The notes under the pieces were generated by a model, which had not been told where the DNA came from, did no database searches, and saw nothing but the letters and a program-made list of their open reading frames with translations. 64,000 nt of DNA from Bacillota bacterium (lineage in GTDB: Bacteria; Sysuimicrobiota; Sysuimicrobiia; Sysuimicrobiales; Segetimicrobiaceae), in the NCBI GenBank assembly GCA_021324295.1, contig JAJPJJ010000036.1, positions 1-64,000 of the forward strand. The letters run 5' to 3'. Within the stretch, counting starts at the first letter, position 1, and the number at the start of each line of letters is the position of its first letter. Positions 24,650 through 33,499 of this stretch are shown one piece after another. The position numbers and the translations under genes are program-made.

Positions 24650-25605
24650 CTCCGCCCGGCGGGGCCGCCGGCCAGCACGTGCCCTTTGGCCTCGGGCGAC
24701 GGCTTGTCCTGGCGGAGCGAGGGGAACGTCGCCTGGACGTGCCTCCGGAACGCCCTCGCGCTCTCGCTGAGCGAGCCCTTCCTCCGATACACGAGGTCGA
24801 CGTGGCGGGAGAGGGCAGGGGCGTCGCTGATCCCGACGTGGACGAGGGCGCCGGCGCGCAGTTCCTGGCGGACCGCCAGGTGGGGCAGCATCGAGATGCC
24901 GATCCCCTTCTCGACCATCTTCTTGGCCGCCTCGATCCCCTCCAGCTCGAGCACAACGTTGGGGAGGAGGCCACCGCGGCGGAAGAACCCGGTGATGAGG
25001 ACCCAGTCGCTGCTGCCCTTGTCGAACAGGATCAGCGGCTGGGCCGCCGCCTCCGCGAGGTGCACCTGCCCGCGGCGGGCAAACGGATGGGAGGGAGACA
25101 CCACGAGCAGAATCTCGTCGCGCCCGAGCCGTACGGTGTGCACCGCCGGATCGGTCAGCCCACGGGCCAGCCCGATCTCGGCTTCCTCGTCGAGGACCAT
25201 GCGCAGCACGTCGCGGGAGTGCCCGGACCGGATCGACACCCGGGCCGCGGGATGCTCGTCCCGGAATCGCTTCACGATGTCGGGCAGGAGGTAGGTGCTG
25301 AGCGAGAGCGACGCGGCGATTGTGACGAGCCCGCCCTCGCTGGAACGGGCGGCCTCCAGCGCCTGCCGGCCCTCGGCCACGGTGTGCAGCAGGCGCTCGG
25401 CGATGGGCAGGAAGATCGCGCCCGCCCGCGTCAGCCGGACCCCGCGGCCGGTCCGCTCCAGGAGCCGTTGGCCGAGCGCCGCCTCGAGCACCTGCACGCG
25501 CGCGCTGACGGAGGGCTGGGTGAGGAACAGGGACGCGGCCGCTCTCGCGAAGCTCCCGTAGGTCGCGACGGCGACGAACGCCTCCACCTGCGGGATGTCG
25601 ACCAT
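24646..25605 (-). CDS. LysR-family transcriptional regulator
   Basis: This DNA-binding activator/repressor of 319 aa has the canonical N-terminal helix-turn-helix (about residues 3-62, with SFARAAASLFLTQPSVSARVQ). A two-lobed effector domain includes GLARGLTDPAVH. It faces an AT-rich control region containing an ATAG-N7-CTAT box, typical of LysR operators. It is followed by the SnoaL-like gene in the same transcript. Likely targets are itself and the divergent zinc-ribbon/symporter genes. The inducer is unknown. Confidence 0.93.
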   Translation of the reverse strand: MVDIPQVEAFVAVATYGSFARAAASLFLTQPSVSARVQVLEAALGQRLLERTGRGVRLTRAGAIFLPIAERLLHTVAEGRQALEAARSSEGGLVTIAASLSLSTYLLPDIVKRFRDEHPAARVSIRSGHSRDVLRMVLDEEAEIGLARGLTDPAVHTVRLGRDEILLVVSPSHPFARRGQVHLAEAAAQPLILFDKGSSDWVLITGFFRRGGLLPNVVLELEGIEAAKKMVEKGIGISMLPHLAVRQELRAGALVHVGISDAPALSRHVDLVYRRKGSLSESARAFRRHVQATFPSLRQDKPSPEAKGHVLAGGPAGRR

Positions 25606-25608
25606 CGG

Positions 25609-25677
25609 CTAATAGAGATCTCCTATAGATCGCATAGAAGAAATCATCTTCCACTATAGGGTGGGCATCTCTATAAT
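25609..25677. promoter_or_regulatory. LysR-type control region with T-N11-A boxes and a -10 element
   Basis: This is an island of about 40% GC in a 70% GC neighbourhood. At 25612-25626 the sequence ATAGAGATCTCCTAT has the form ATAG-N7-CTAT with the LysR T-N11-A core. A second T-N11-A element overlaps it at about 25623-25637. ATAGAGAT (25612-25619) is repeated inverted as ATCTCTAT at 25667-25674. TATAAT at 25672-25677 with TTCCAC 17 bases upstream would fire rightward. The region starts four bases from the LysR start codon, so autoregulation is expected. Confidence 0.6.
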
Positions 25678-25737
25678 GCAACCCAGACGAGCGCCCTGGG
25701 AGCCGTGCCACGGAGGCCCCGGGCGGGGTGTGAAGGG

Positions 25738-25926
25738 ATGCCCGCCTGCCCCGACTGCGGCAGCACGCTGTCCGTCCCCCTCTGCCACCCGGGGGAGCGC
25801 CCCGTATTCTTCCGGTGCATGCTCTGCCGCGCCGTGTTCCTGACGCTGGGGCGGCGTAGCTACTCGCGCCCGCTCGTCTCCTCCACCGCCTCTGAGGACC
25901 GCCCTGCCGGTGCCGGGCCGCCGTAG
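25738..25926 (+). CDS. Small zinc-ribbon-like protein
   Basis: This is a 62-residue protein starting at ATG 25738 with GAAGG a few bases upstream. It has two cysteine pairs, CPDC at residues 4-7 and CMLC at residues 28-31, the pattern of a single zinc ribbon. The C-terminal 25 residues are Ser/Arg/Pro-rich. It lies 61 bases downstream of the -10 element in the LysR control region and 228 bases before the symporter gene. No function can be assigned; it may be a metal-binding adaptor. Such short reading frames can be spurious, but the four cysteines and the promoter support it. Confidence 0.55.
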   Translation: MPACPDCGSTLSVPLCHPGERPVFFRCMLCRAVFLTLGRRSYSRPLVSSTASEDRPAGAGPP

Positions 25927-26154
25927 CGCGTCACCTCCCCTGGACGCGCAGCTGGTGCCGCCGCTCGTCCGGCGGCCGGTCGCCCGGCCCTGCCCCGGCA
26001 CCGGGCGGGCCTCGCCGCAGCCGCCCGCCTGACCCTGCCGATCCGCGCCCGCGGGTCGGCGCGGCAGGGGTTTGGACCGGTACGTAGAAGGAGGGCCTCC
26101 ACACACCGGGTCGGTAAGTGGCAGGAACGCGAGGTCATGCGGGGGAGGCGGCAT

Positions 26155-27519
26155 ATGGGCGCGCAGGCGACTGTCGCACGACCGGCCTATACTTACAACC
26201 TCATGCAGGTCATCCTCGCGGCATCGGCCGGCACGGTCATCGAATGGTACGACTTCTACATTTATGGAAGCCTGGCCGTTTTCTTTGCCTCGGAGTTCTT
26301 CCCCAAGGGCGATCCGACGATAGCCCTCCTCGAGTCGCTCGCGGTGTTCGCGACCGGCTTCATCGTCCGGCCGTTCGGCGCGGTCGTCTTCGGCAGGATC
26401 GGCGACCTCATCGGCCGCAAGTACGCGTTCGTGGTGACGCTCAGCACCATGGGCATCGCGACGACGCTCACAGGGCTCGTGCCGACGTATGCCAGTATCG
26501 GCATCGCGGCGCCGGCCATCCTCGTGCTGCTGCGTCTCTTGCAGGGCCTGGCCCTGGGTGGGGAGTACGGCGGCGCGGCGATCTACACGGCCGAGCATGC
26601 GCCCGACGACAGGCGTGGCTACTATACGAGCTGGATCCAGACCACGGCCACCGTGGGGTTCTTCGTGGCCCTGGTCGTGGTGCTCATCTTCAGGCTCGCG
26701 CTCAGCGACGCCGCGTTCAAGGCGTGGGGCTGGCGCCTGCCGTTCCTTCTCTCCGCCGTCCTGCTGGTCATGGCGCTCTACATCCGGTTGAAGCTCCAGG
26801 AGGCCCCGCTGTTCAGCCAGCTCAAGGCCCAGGGGAAGGCCTCCCGCGCGCCGGTCACGGAGAGCCTCGGCAGCGGGCGGAACTGGAAGCTAATCCTCCT
26901 GGCCCTCTTCGGCGCGACGGCCGGGGAGGCCGTCGTCTGGTACACGGGACAGTTCTACGCGCTGTACTTCCTGCAGTCGGTGCTGAAGGTGCCGTACGTC
27001 ACGGCGTACCTCGTGGTCGCCATCGCGCTCCTGATCGGGACCCCATTCTTCCTGGTGTTCGGGGCTCTCTCCGACCGGATCGGGCGGAAGCCGATCCTGA
27101 TGGCGGGGTGCCTACTGGCCGCGATTACGTACGTGCCGATCTACATGGCGATGAAGGCCAGCGTCAACAGCCCGGCCGCGCTGACGATCCTGGTGGCGAT
27201 CCAGGTTGTCTACGTGACGATGGTGTACGGCCCGATCGCGGCGTTCCTCGTGGAGTTCTTCCCGGCCAAGATCCGGTACACGTCCCTGTCGGTCCCGTAC
27301 CACCTCGGGAACGGGTGGTTCGGCGGCCTGACGCCGCTCATCGCGACCTCGATCGTTGCGACGACCCACAACATCTATGCAGGCTTGAGCTACCCCATCG
27401 TCGTGGCGCTGATCTGCTTCGTCGTCGGGACGTTCTTCGTGCCCGAGACGAACCGCACCCGGATCTGGGACGAGGTGGGCGGTCAGCCCGCGATCGCAAC
27501 CGGTGGGGGTGGGGCATAG
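26155..27519 (+). CDS. MHS-family metabolite:H+ symporter (MFS)
   Basis: This is a 12-span major facilitator transporter of 454 aa in the metabolite:H+ symporter group (ShiA/ProP/KgtP-like). Diagnostic segments are IEWYDFYIYGSLA near residue 30, the loop GRIGDLIGRKYA and the second-half repeat SDRIGRKPILM. ATG 26155 was chosen because GGGGGAGG lies six bases upstream; a further ATG at 26137 is less well placed. Dicarboxylates, shikimate-like acids, betaines or alpha-ketoglutarate are known substrates in this group. The LysR-controlled promoter upstream could drive it together with the zinc-ribbon gene. Confidence 0.9.
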   Translation: MGAQATVARPAYTYNLMQVILAASAGTVIEWYDFYIYGSLAVFFASEFFPKGDPTIALLESLAVFATGFIVRPFGAVVFGRIGDLIGRKYAFVVTLSTMGIATTLTGLVPTYASIGIAAPAILVLLRLLQGLALGGEYGGAAIYTAEHAPDDRRGYYTSWIQTTATVGFFVALVVVLIFRLALSDAAFKAWGWRLPFLLSAVLLVMALYIRLKLQEAPLFSQLKAQGKASRAPVTESLGSGRNWKLILLALFGATAGEAVVWYTGQFYALYFLQSVLKVPYVTAYLVVAIALLIGTPFFLVFGALSDRIGRKPILMAGCLLAAITYVPIYMAMKASVNSPAALTILVAIQVVYVTMVYGPIAAFLVEFFPAKIRYTSLSVPYHLGNGWFGGLTPLIATSIVATTHNIYAGLSYPIVVALICFVVGTFFVPETNRTRIWDEVGGQPAIATGGGGA

Positions 27520-27548
27520 CGCGGACCCGACGCCGCGCATGATGCCCC

Positions 27549-27586
27549 GCCGCGGCCCGCGCGCCGGCCGGCGCGCGGGCCGCGGC
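27549..27586. repeat. Perfect 38-bp GC-only palindrome
   Basis: Positions 27549-27586 are self-complementary over all 38 bases and contain only G and C. As RNA this would form about 17 base pairs with a four-base loop. It lies 29 bases after the symporter stop, in a 171-base gap, and is not followed by a T-run. The central 22 bases (27557-27578) recur exactly at 42154-42175. Confidence 0.8.
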
Positions 27587-27690
27587 CTCCGCGGCGCGCG
27601 CGGGCCGGCTGCGGCACGGCAGCAGGGACCGGGGCGCGGCCAGCCGAAGTCACTCCAGGTGTATCGGCGATCCCGCCGCAGAGCGCGTCC

Positions 27691-29271
27691 GTGAGCCTCT
27701 CGCCCGCGCCCCCGACCTCCGCCACGGCTCCGGCCCGGTGGGCCAAGGTCATCGACCACACCCGCTGCATCGGCTGCCACGCGTGCACGGTGGCCTGCAA
27801 ATCCGAGAACGAGGTGCCGCTCGGCGTCACGCGCACCTACGTCAAGTACGTCGACGTCGGAGTGTTCCCGCAGGCCCGGCGGGTCTTCCAGGTCACGCGG
27901 TGCAACCAATGCGACGACCCGCCGTGCGTGGAGGCCTGCCCGACCTCGGCGATGTACCGGCGGCCGGACGGGATCGTGGACTTCGACAAGTCGATCTGCA
28001 TCGGCTGCAAGGCGTGCATCGCCGCGTGCCCCTACGACGCCATCTTCATCAACCCCGACGACCTCTCCGCCGAGAAGTGCAACTTCTGTACGCACCGCCT
28101 CGATGCCGGGCTGGAGCCGGCGTGCGTCGTCGTCTGTCCCACCGAGGCGATCCTCGTGGGCGACCTCCGCGATCCGACCTCGAAAGTCTCCCAGATCGTG
28201 CACCGCGAGCCGGTCACCGTCCGCCGTCCCGAGAAAGAGACCCGCCCCACGCTCTTCTACAGAGGCGCGCACCAGGCGACGCTCGACCCGATCGCCGCGC
28301 AGCGTCCCCCCGCGGGCCTCTTCATGTGGAGCGAGCAGGGCGATCTGCCGCAGCACGTCGCCTCGGGCCGCCCGGACGGCCACGGCACCTCCTCGGCCGC
28401 GGCGATCCTGAGCTACGACGTTCCGCATGCATCCCCGTGGCACTGGCGCGTCAGCCTGTACACGTGGACCAAGGGGATCGCCGCCGGCGCGTACCTCGTC
28501 CCGCTCCTGCTGCTGCTGGTCGGGGCGCTCCCTGCGGGAAGCCTGCTCTGGCGCTGGGCGGCGCCGGTGCTCGGAGCGGTCTTCCTCGCGGTGACCGGAG
28601 CGCTCCTCGTCGCCGACCTCACGCATCCGGGGCGGTTCTATCTCATCTTCACGCGGCCGCAGTGGGGGAGCTGGCTGGTGCGAGGGGCCTTCATCATCAG
28701 CGCGTACGGTCTCGTGCTCGCGCTGCACGTCATCGCGAGCCTCCTCGGCCGTGGCGACCTGCGGTGGGCGCTCGCGGCGCCGGGGCTGCCTCTGGCCGTG
28801 CTCACGGCGGTCTACACGGCGTACCTCTTCGCCCAGGCCAAAGCGCGCGATCTCTGGCAGAACCCGCTGCTCCCGCCGCACTTCCTCGTGCAGGCGCTGC
28901 TCGCCGGCGCCGCCGCGTGGCTGCCGGTGGCGGGAGCGGTGGAGCCCGGCGCCTTCCGCCCGCTCGCGGGGGTGCTGGGGGGGGCGAGCCTCGTCCACCT
29001 GCTGTTCGTCTGGGGGGAGGCCACGCTCGCCCACGCCACGGCGCACGCGCGCCTCGCGGCGCACGAGCTGATCGCGGGGCGCTACCGGGCGTTCTTCTGG
29101 GCCGGGGTGGGGCTCGGGGCCCTGGGGATGCTCGCGAGCGGGGCGGTGCTCGCGACACACGGGGCACCGATGGCGGGCAGCGGCGCCGCCGCGGCGTCCC
29201 TGGCTCTCGCGGGCCTGCTCGCGTACGAGCACGCGTACGTGCAGGCCGGGCAAGCGGCGCCGCTGGCGTAG
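27691..29271 (+). CDS. Fused 4Fe-4S ferredoxin (DmsB-type) and NrfD-type membrane subunit
   Basis: This single 526-residue protein joins two subunits that are usually separate in complex iron-sulfur molybdoenzymes. Residues 20-160 are a DmsB/PsrB-like electron-transfer domain with sixteen cysteines in four clusters (Cys26/29/32/36, 71/74/79/83, 103/106/109/113 and 130/133/145/149), predicting four [4Fe-4S] centres. From about residue 245 onward there are eight to nine hydrophobic helices of the NrfD/PsrC type, which exchange electrons with quinones. The first residues lack a signal peptide. The GTG start follows a 171-base gap with the 38-bp palindrome. It would connect the molybdopterin subunit encoded 12 bases downstream to the quinone pool. 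Confidence 0.88.
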   Translation: MSLSPAPPTSATAPARWAKVIDHTRCIGCHACTVACKSENEVPLGVTRTYVKYVDVGVFPQARRVFQVTRCNQCDDPPCVEACPTSAMYRRPDGIVDFDKSICIGCKACIAACPYDAIFINPDDLSAEKCNFCTHRLDAGLEPACVVVCPTEAILVGDLRDPTSKVSQIVHREPVTVRRPEKETRPTLFYRGAHQATLDPIAAQRPPAGLFMWSEQGDLPQHVASGRPDGHGTSSAAAILSYDVPHASPWHWRVSLYTWTKGIAAGAYLVPLLLLLVGALPAGSLLWRWAAPVLGAVFLAVTGALLVADLTHPGRFYLIFTRPQWGSWLVRGAFIISAYGLVLALHVIASLLGRGDLRWALAAPGLPLAVLTAVYTAYLFAQAKARDLWQNPLLPPHFLVQALLAGAAAWLPVAGAVEPGAFRPLAGVLGGASLVHLLFVWGEATLAHATAHARLAAHELIAGRYRAFFWAGVGLGALGMLASGAVLATHGAPMAGSGAAAASLALAGLLAYEHAYVQAGQAAPLA

Positions 29272-29283
29272 CCGGGAGGAGCG

Positions 29284-32241
29284 ATGCGCGAGGGCGGCGG
29301 CCGTCTAGCACGGACGGAGCTAGCGAAGCTCAGCGAGCGAGTGAGCGCGGCGCGCCGGGAGGTGGAGGCGCGGGGCGAGACGTTCTACCCAGGGCCCAGC
29401 CGCGTGCACCTGGCGTCCTATCCGCCCAAGGAGCGGTGGGACGACTGGGTGGAGCTGGACTCCAGAGCCTGGCCGGAGCGCGTCGAGAAGCGCTACATGC
29501 TGGTGCCGACCACCTGCTTCAACTGCGAGTCGGCGTGCGGCCTGCTGGCCTACGTCGATCGGGAGACGCTCGCGGTCCGCAAGTTCGAGGGGAACCCCGA
29601 GCATCCTGGCTCGCGCGGCCGGAACTGCGCGAAGGGGCCGGCGACGCTCAACCAGGTCACCGATCCGGACCGCATCCTCTACCCCCTGCGGCGCGCGGGG
29701 AAGCGGGGCGAGGGGAAGTGGGTCCGGGTGAGCTGGGATGTGGCGCTCGACGACATCGCCGCGCGCATCCGCCGCGCGATCCTGGAGGAGCGCCCGAACG
29801 AGGTGATGTATCACGTCGGCCGGCCGGGGGAGGATGGGTTCACCGAGCGCGTCCTGGCCGCGTGGGGCGTCGATGGGCACAACACGCACACGAACGTCTG
29901 CAGCAGCGGCGGCCGCACCGGCTACCAGCTCTGGATGGGCCTCGACCGGCCGAGCCCGGACCACGCCGGCGCGCGGGTGATCCTGCTCGTCAGCAGCCAC
30001 CTGGAGGCGGGGCACTACTTCAACCCGCACGCCCAGCGGATCCTCGAAGCCAAGCAGCGCGGGGCCCGGCTGATCGTCGTCGATACCCGGCTCTCGAATA
30101 CCGCCACCCACGCCGACTACTGGATCGCCCCGCACCCCGGGTCGGAGGCGGCGGTCCTGCTCGCGATCGCCGGCCACCTCATCCGCACCCGGCGCTACGA
30201 CCGCGAGTTCGTGCGGCGCTGGTGGAACTGGCAGGAGTACCTGGCGCGGGAGCACCCGGGGGGACCGCAGACGTTCGAGGCGTTCGAGCAGGTGCTCGCT
30301 CAGCTCTACGCCGCGTACACGTTCGAGTTCGCGGCGGCGGAGTCCGGGGTGGACGCCGCCGTGCTGCGCGAGATCGCCGAGGTGGTGGCCGGCGCCGGCA
30401 CACGCCTCGCCACGCACACGTGGCGCAGCGCCTCCGCCGGCAACCTGGGGGGCTGGCAGGTGCCGCGTGCGCTGTTCCTCCTCAACGCGCTCCTGGGCGC
30501 CGTGGCGACCGAAGGCGGGACCTACCCCAACGCGTGGAACAAGTTCGTGCCGAGGCCGATCTACATGCCGCCGCACCCGCCCCGGTGGAACGAGCTGACC
30601 TGGCCGCCCGAGTACCCGCTCGCCACCAACGAGATGTCCTTCCTGCTGCCGCACCTCCTCAAGGACGGCCGCGGCCGGCTCGAGGTATACTTCACGCGCG
30701 TCTACAACCCGGTGTGGACGAACCCCGACGGGTTCTCGTGGATCGAGGTGCTCACCGACGAGCACCTCGTGGGCCTGCACGTCGCGCTTACGCCGACCTG
30801 GAACGAGACGGCGTTCTTCGCGGACTACGTCTTGCCGATGGGCCACGCGTCCGAGCGGCACGACCTCCACTCGTACGAGCAGTACGACGGCCAGTGGATC
30901 GCGTTCCGCCAGCCGGTCCTCCGCGTCGCGCGGGAGCGGCTCGGGGAGCAGGTCGCGGATACGCGCCGGGTCAACCCGGGGGAGGTGTGGGAGGAGAACG
31001 AGTTCTGGATCGAGCTGTCGTGGCGCGTCGATCCCGAGGGACGTCTCGGGATCCGGAAATACTTCGAATCGCAGCGGCGGCCGGGCGAGAAGCTCTCGGT
31101 GGACGAGTACTACGCGTACATCTTCGAGCACTCCGTGCCGGGATTGCCGGAGCGCGCGGCGGCCGAGGGGCTGACGCCCCTCGAATACATGCGCCGGTAC
31201 GGCGCATACGAGCTTCGGCGCGGGATCGGCCCGCTCCACGAAGAGGCCGTGCCGCCCGAAGAGCTCGAGGACGTGCGCGTCGACGCCCGGGGCCGCGTCT
31301 ACACCCGGTCCCCGGCGCCCTCCAGCCCCAATATCGTGCCGACCGGCAGCCCCGAGCCGGACGCGGAAGGACGGCGGCCGGTGGGCGTCGAGGTCGACGG
31401 CCGTGTGCTGCGCGGCTTCCCCACGCCGTCCGGGCGTCTTGAGTTCTACTCCGCGACGCTCGCCGAGTGGGGCTGGCCGGAGCACGCCCTCCCCGGCTAC
31501 ATCAGGAGCCACGTCCACCGCGGCGCGCTGGGCCCCGACCAGATGGTGCTGATCTCGACGTTCCGCCTGCCCGTGCAGGTGCACACGCGCAGCGCGAACG
31601 CGAAGTGGCTGGACGAGATCGCCCACACCAACCCGCTGTGGATCCACCCGGACGATGCGCGGCGTCTCGGCGTCGGTACCGGCGACTTGGTGCGGGTCGA
31701 GACCGAGATCGGGTACTTCGTCGTGCGGGCGTGGGTGACGGAGGGGATCCGCCCCGGCGTCCTCGCGTGCAGCCACCATATGGGACGCTGGAAGGTCGGG
31801 GAGGTGGGCCAGCGGCAGATGATGGCGACGGTCGCGCTGGATCGCAGCGAGGGCCGCTGGGCGATGCGGCAGCGCTCCGGCGCCGGACCCTACACGTCCG
31901 CGGATCCGGACACCCTCAGGATCTGGTGGACCGACGTGGGCGTGCACCAGAACCTGACGTTTCCAGTGCACCCGGATCCGGTCTCCGGCCAGCACTGCTG
32001 GCACCAGGCCGTGCGGGTGCGCCGGGCGGCCCCCGGCGATCGCTACGGCGACATCGCGGTCGACACGCAGCAGGCGCACAGCGTGTACCGGGCCTGGCTC
32101 GCGCTCACGCGCCCGGCCGACCGGTACTCTCCGGATGGCACGCGGCGGCCCTACTGGCTGATGCGGCCGCTCCGGCCGACGAAAGACGCGTACCGGCTCC
32201 CCGGCCGCCGCACGGAGCCGGTGGGCGCCCCTGGCGGCTGA
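29284..32241 (+). CDS. Molybdopterin oxidoreductase, DMSO reductase superfamily catalytic subunit
   Basis: This 985-residue MopB-type enzyme carries a bis-pyranopterin molybdenum or tungsten site. An N-terminal [4Fe-4S] motif is complete (Cys78, Cys81, Cys85, Cys115). Cys206 in TNVCSSGG occupies the expected metal-ligand position, as in polysulfide/thiosulfate reductase-like members. The C-terminal dinucleotide-binding domain starts near residue 740 (FRLPVQVHTRSANAKW). The first 70 residues match no known domain and contain no twin-arginine or Sec signal, so the enzyme is predicted to be cytoplasmic. Sulfur compounds, formate, arsenic oxyanions and others are possible substrates. It is flanked by the fused Fe-S/NrfD gene and a TorD-type chaperone gene. 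Confidence 0.88.
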   Translation: MREGGGRLARTELAKLSERVSAARREVEARGETFYPGPSRVHLASYPPKERWDDWVELDSRAWPERVEKRYMLVPTTCFNCESACGLLAYVDRETLAVRKFEGNPEHPGSRGRNCAKGPATLNQVTDPDRILYPLRRAGKRGEGKWVRVSWDVALDDIAARIRRAILEERPNEVMYHVGRPGEDGFTERVLAAWGVDGHNTHTNVCSSGGRTGYQLWMGLDRPSPDHAGARVILLVSSHLEAGHYFNPHAQRILEAKQRGARLIVVDTRLSNTATHADYWIAPHPGSEAAVLLAIAGHLIRTRRYDREFVRRWWNWQEYLAREHPGGPQTFEAFEQVLAQLYAAYTFEFAAAESGVDAAVLREIAEVVAGAGTRLATHTWRSASAGNLGGWQVPRALFLLNALLGAVATEGGTYPNAWNKFVPRPIYMPPHPPRWNELTWPPEYPLATNEMSFLLPHLLKDGRGRLEVYFTRVYNPVWTNPDGFSWIEVLTDEHLVGLHVALTPTWNETAFFADYVLPMGHASERHDLHSYEQYDGQWIAFRQPVLRVARERLGEQVADTRRVNPGEVWEENEFWIELSWRVDPEGRLGIRKYFESQRRPGEKLSVDEYYAYIFEHSVPGLPERAAAEGLTPLEYMRRYGAYELRRGIGPLHEEAVPPEELEDVRVDARGRVYTRSPAPSSPNIVPTGSPEPDAEGRRPVGVEVDGRVLRGFPTPSGRLEFYSATLAEWGWPEHALPGYIRSHVHRGALGPDQMVLISTFRLPVQVHTRSANAKWLDEIAHTNPLWIHPDDARRLGVGTGDLVRVETEIGYFVVRAWVTEGIRPGVLACSHHMGRWKVGEVGQRQMMATVALDRSEGRWAMRQRSGAGPYTSADPDTLRIWWTDVGVHQNLTFPVHPDPVSGQHCWHQAVRVRRAAPGDRYGDIAVDTQQAHSVYRAWLALTRPADRYSPDGTRRPYWLMRPLRPTKDAYRLPGRRTEPVGAPGG

Positions 32242-32260
32242 GGCGCCTCGCGGCCTCCGG

Positions 32261-33169
32261 ATGGGGCCGATGGGCGACGCCGGCCGTCGAGGAGCGGCGG
32301 ACCCGCCGGCAGAGCTGCTGCGCGCGCTCGCCGCGCTTGCGGAGCCGCCGGGGGCCGCGCAGGCCCGGATCGGGGACGTGCTCGGGCTGCCGGGCACCCC
32401 GGATCCGGCCGAGTACACGAATCTCTTCGCGTTCCAGCTCTACCCGTACGCCTCGGTCTACTGCGGGGCCGAGGGCATGCTCGGGGGAGAGGCCCGCGAC
32501 CGGGTCGCGGGGTTCTGGCGCGCCCTCGGTCGCATCCCGCCCCCGGAGCCCGACCATCTGTCGGCGCTGCTTGCGCTGTACGCCGCCCTCGCAGACCAGG
32601 AGGCGGAGGAGCCGGATCGTGCTCGCGCGCTCCTGCGACGGCAGAGCCGGAAGGCGCTGCTGTGGGAGCACCTCGCCTCGTGGCTATTCCCCTACCTCGA
32701 CGCCCTCGAGCGGATCGCGTCGCCGTTCTATCGGCGGTGGGCCGCGCTGCTGCGGGAGGCGCTCGCGGTCGCCGCCGGCGCCCTCGGGCCGCCGGACGGG
32801 ATGCCGCTGCATCTGCGAGCGGCGCCCGGGCTCCCCGATCCTCGCGCGCACGGGGCGGCGGCGTTCCTTCACGGCCTGCTGGCGCCGGTGCGCAGTGGGA
32901 TCATCCTCGTCCGCGCCGATCTCGCGCGCGCGGCCCGCGAGATGGGCCTCGGCCTCAGGATCGGCGAGCGCCGGTTCGTGCTCGAATCGCTCCTCGCCCA
33001 GGACCCGGGGTGGACGCTGGCGTGGCTGGCGCGCGAGGCGGGCTCGTGGGTCGTGCGGCACCGCGCGCACGAGGCCGCGACAGGTCCCGTGGCCGGGTTC
33101 TGGGCCGGCAGGGCCGAGGCCGCATCGAGGCTCCTCGGCGAGCTCGCGTCGTGTGCGCCGGCCGTGTAG
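32261..33169 (+). CDS. TorD/DmsD-family molybdoenzyme chaperone
   Basis: This is a 302-residue, all-helical cytoplasmic chaperone that would assist insertion of the molybdenum cofactor into the enzyme encoded just upstream. The family segment LYPYASVYCGAEGMLGG is near residues 59-75, and the second half carries a helical LAPVRSGIILVRADLARAA region. The N-terminus could be ATG 32261 or ATG 32270. Its presence 19 bases after the catalytic gene is typical for DMSO reductase-family operons. It is longer than most TorD proteins (about 200 aa) because of a C-terminal extension of roughly 80 residues. Confidence 0.82.
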   Translation: MGPMGDAGRRGAADPPAELLRALAALAEPPGAAQARIGDVLGLPGTPDPAEYTNLFAFQLYPYASVYCGAEGMLGGEARDRVAGFWRALGRIPPPEPDHLSALLALYAALADQEAEEPDRARALLRRQSRKALLWEHLASWLFPYLDALERIASPFYRRWAALLREALAVAAGALGPPDGMPLHLRAAPGLPDPRAHGAAAFLHGLLAPVRSGIILVRADLARAAREMGLGLRIGERRFVLESLLAQDPGWTLAWLAREAGSWVVRHRAHEAATGPVAGFWAGRAEAASRLLGELASCAPAV

Positions 33170-33499
33170 TGTTCCGTCTCACGGTCCGGCGAGGGATACC
33201 GTTGTGGGGCGGGGGCCTGCCCTCCGTCCCAGCCGACGCGGCGCCTTCGGTTTGGAGCGCCGCACGGGCGGGAGTCGCCGCGTCGACCGGAGGGGTCGAG
33301 GCCTTCCACCGATGCGTGCGGTCCAGGCCGGGGCCGACGTCCGCTCCGGGCGGGTCCCCGTCCCCTCCCTGCGCCGCCGCCGGTATCCGGCGGCGGCGCG
33401 CTAGCGCGCCGTGCAGGAGCGGGCTGCGCCGGCCCCGTCTAAGTTGCTCGATGCTGGGGCATATCCCGGCCGGGTCATCTCGGAACGAGGAGGACTGCC
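33170..33499. other. Intergenic region with competing hairpins
   Basis: In this 330-base gap no coding frame is convincing. A 13-bp perfect stem, 33371-33383 with 33387-33399 and a TAT loop, is followed by an overlapping 16-base perfect palindrome (33395-33410). The two share bases 33395-33399 and cannot form together. It could act as a terminator for the molybdoenzyme operon or an attenuator for the secreted protein gene. No T-run follows, so neither is proven. Confidence 0.5.

Noticed and set aside
29320-32418. Open frame of over 1000 codons antisense to the molybdopterin oxidoreductase gene.
   Set aside because: It has no recognisable domain and mirrors the coding constraint of the other strand.
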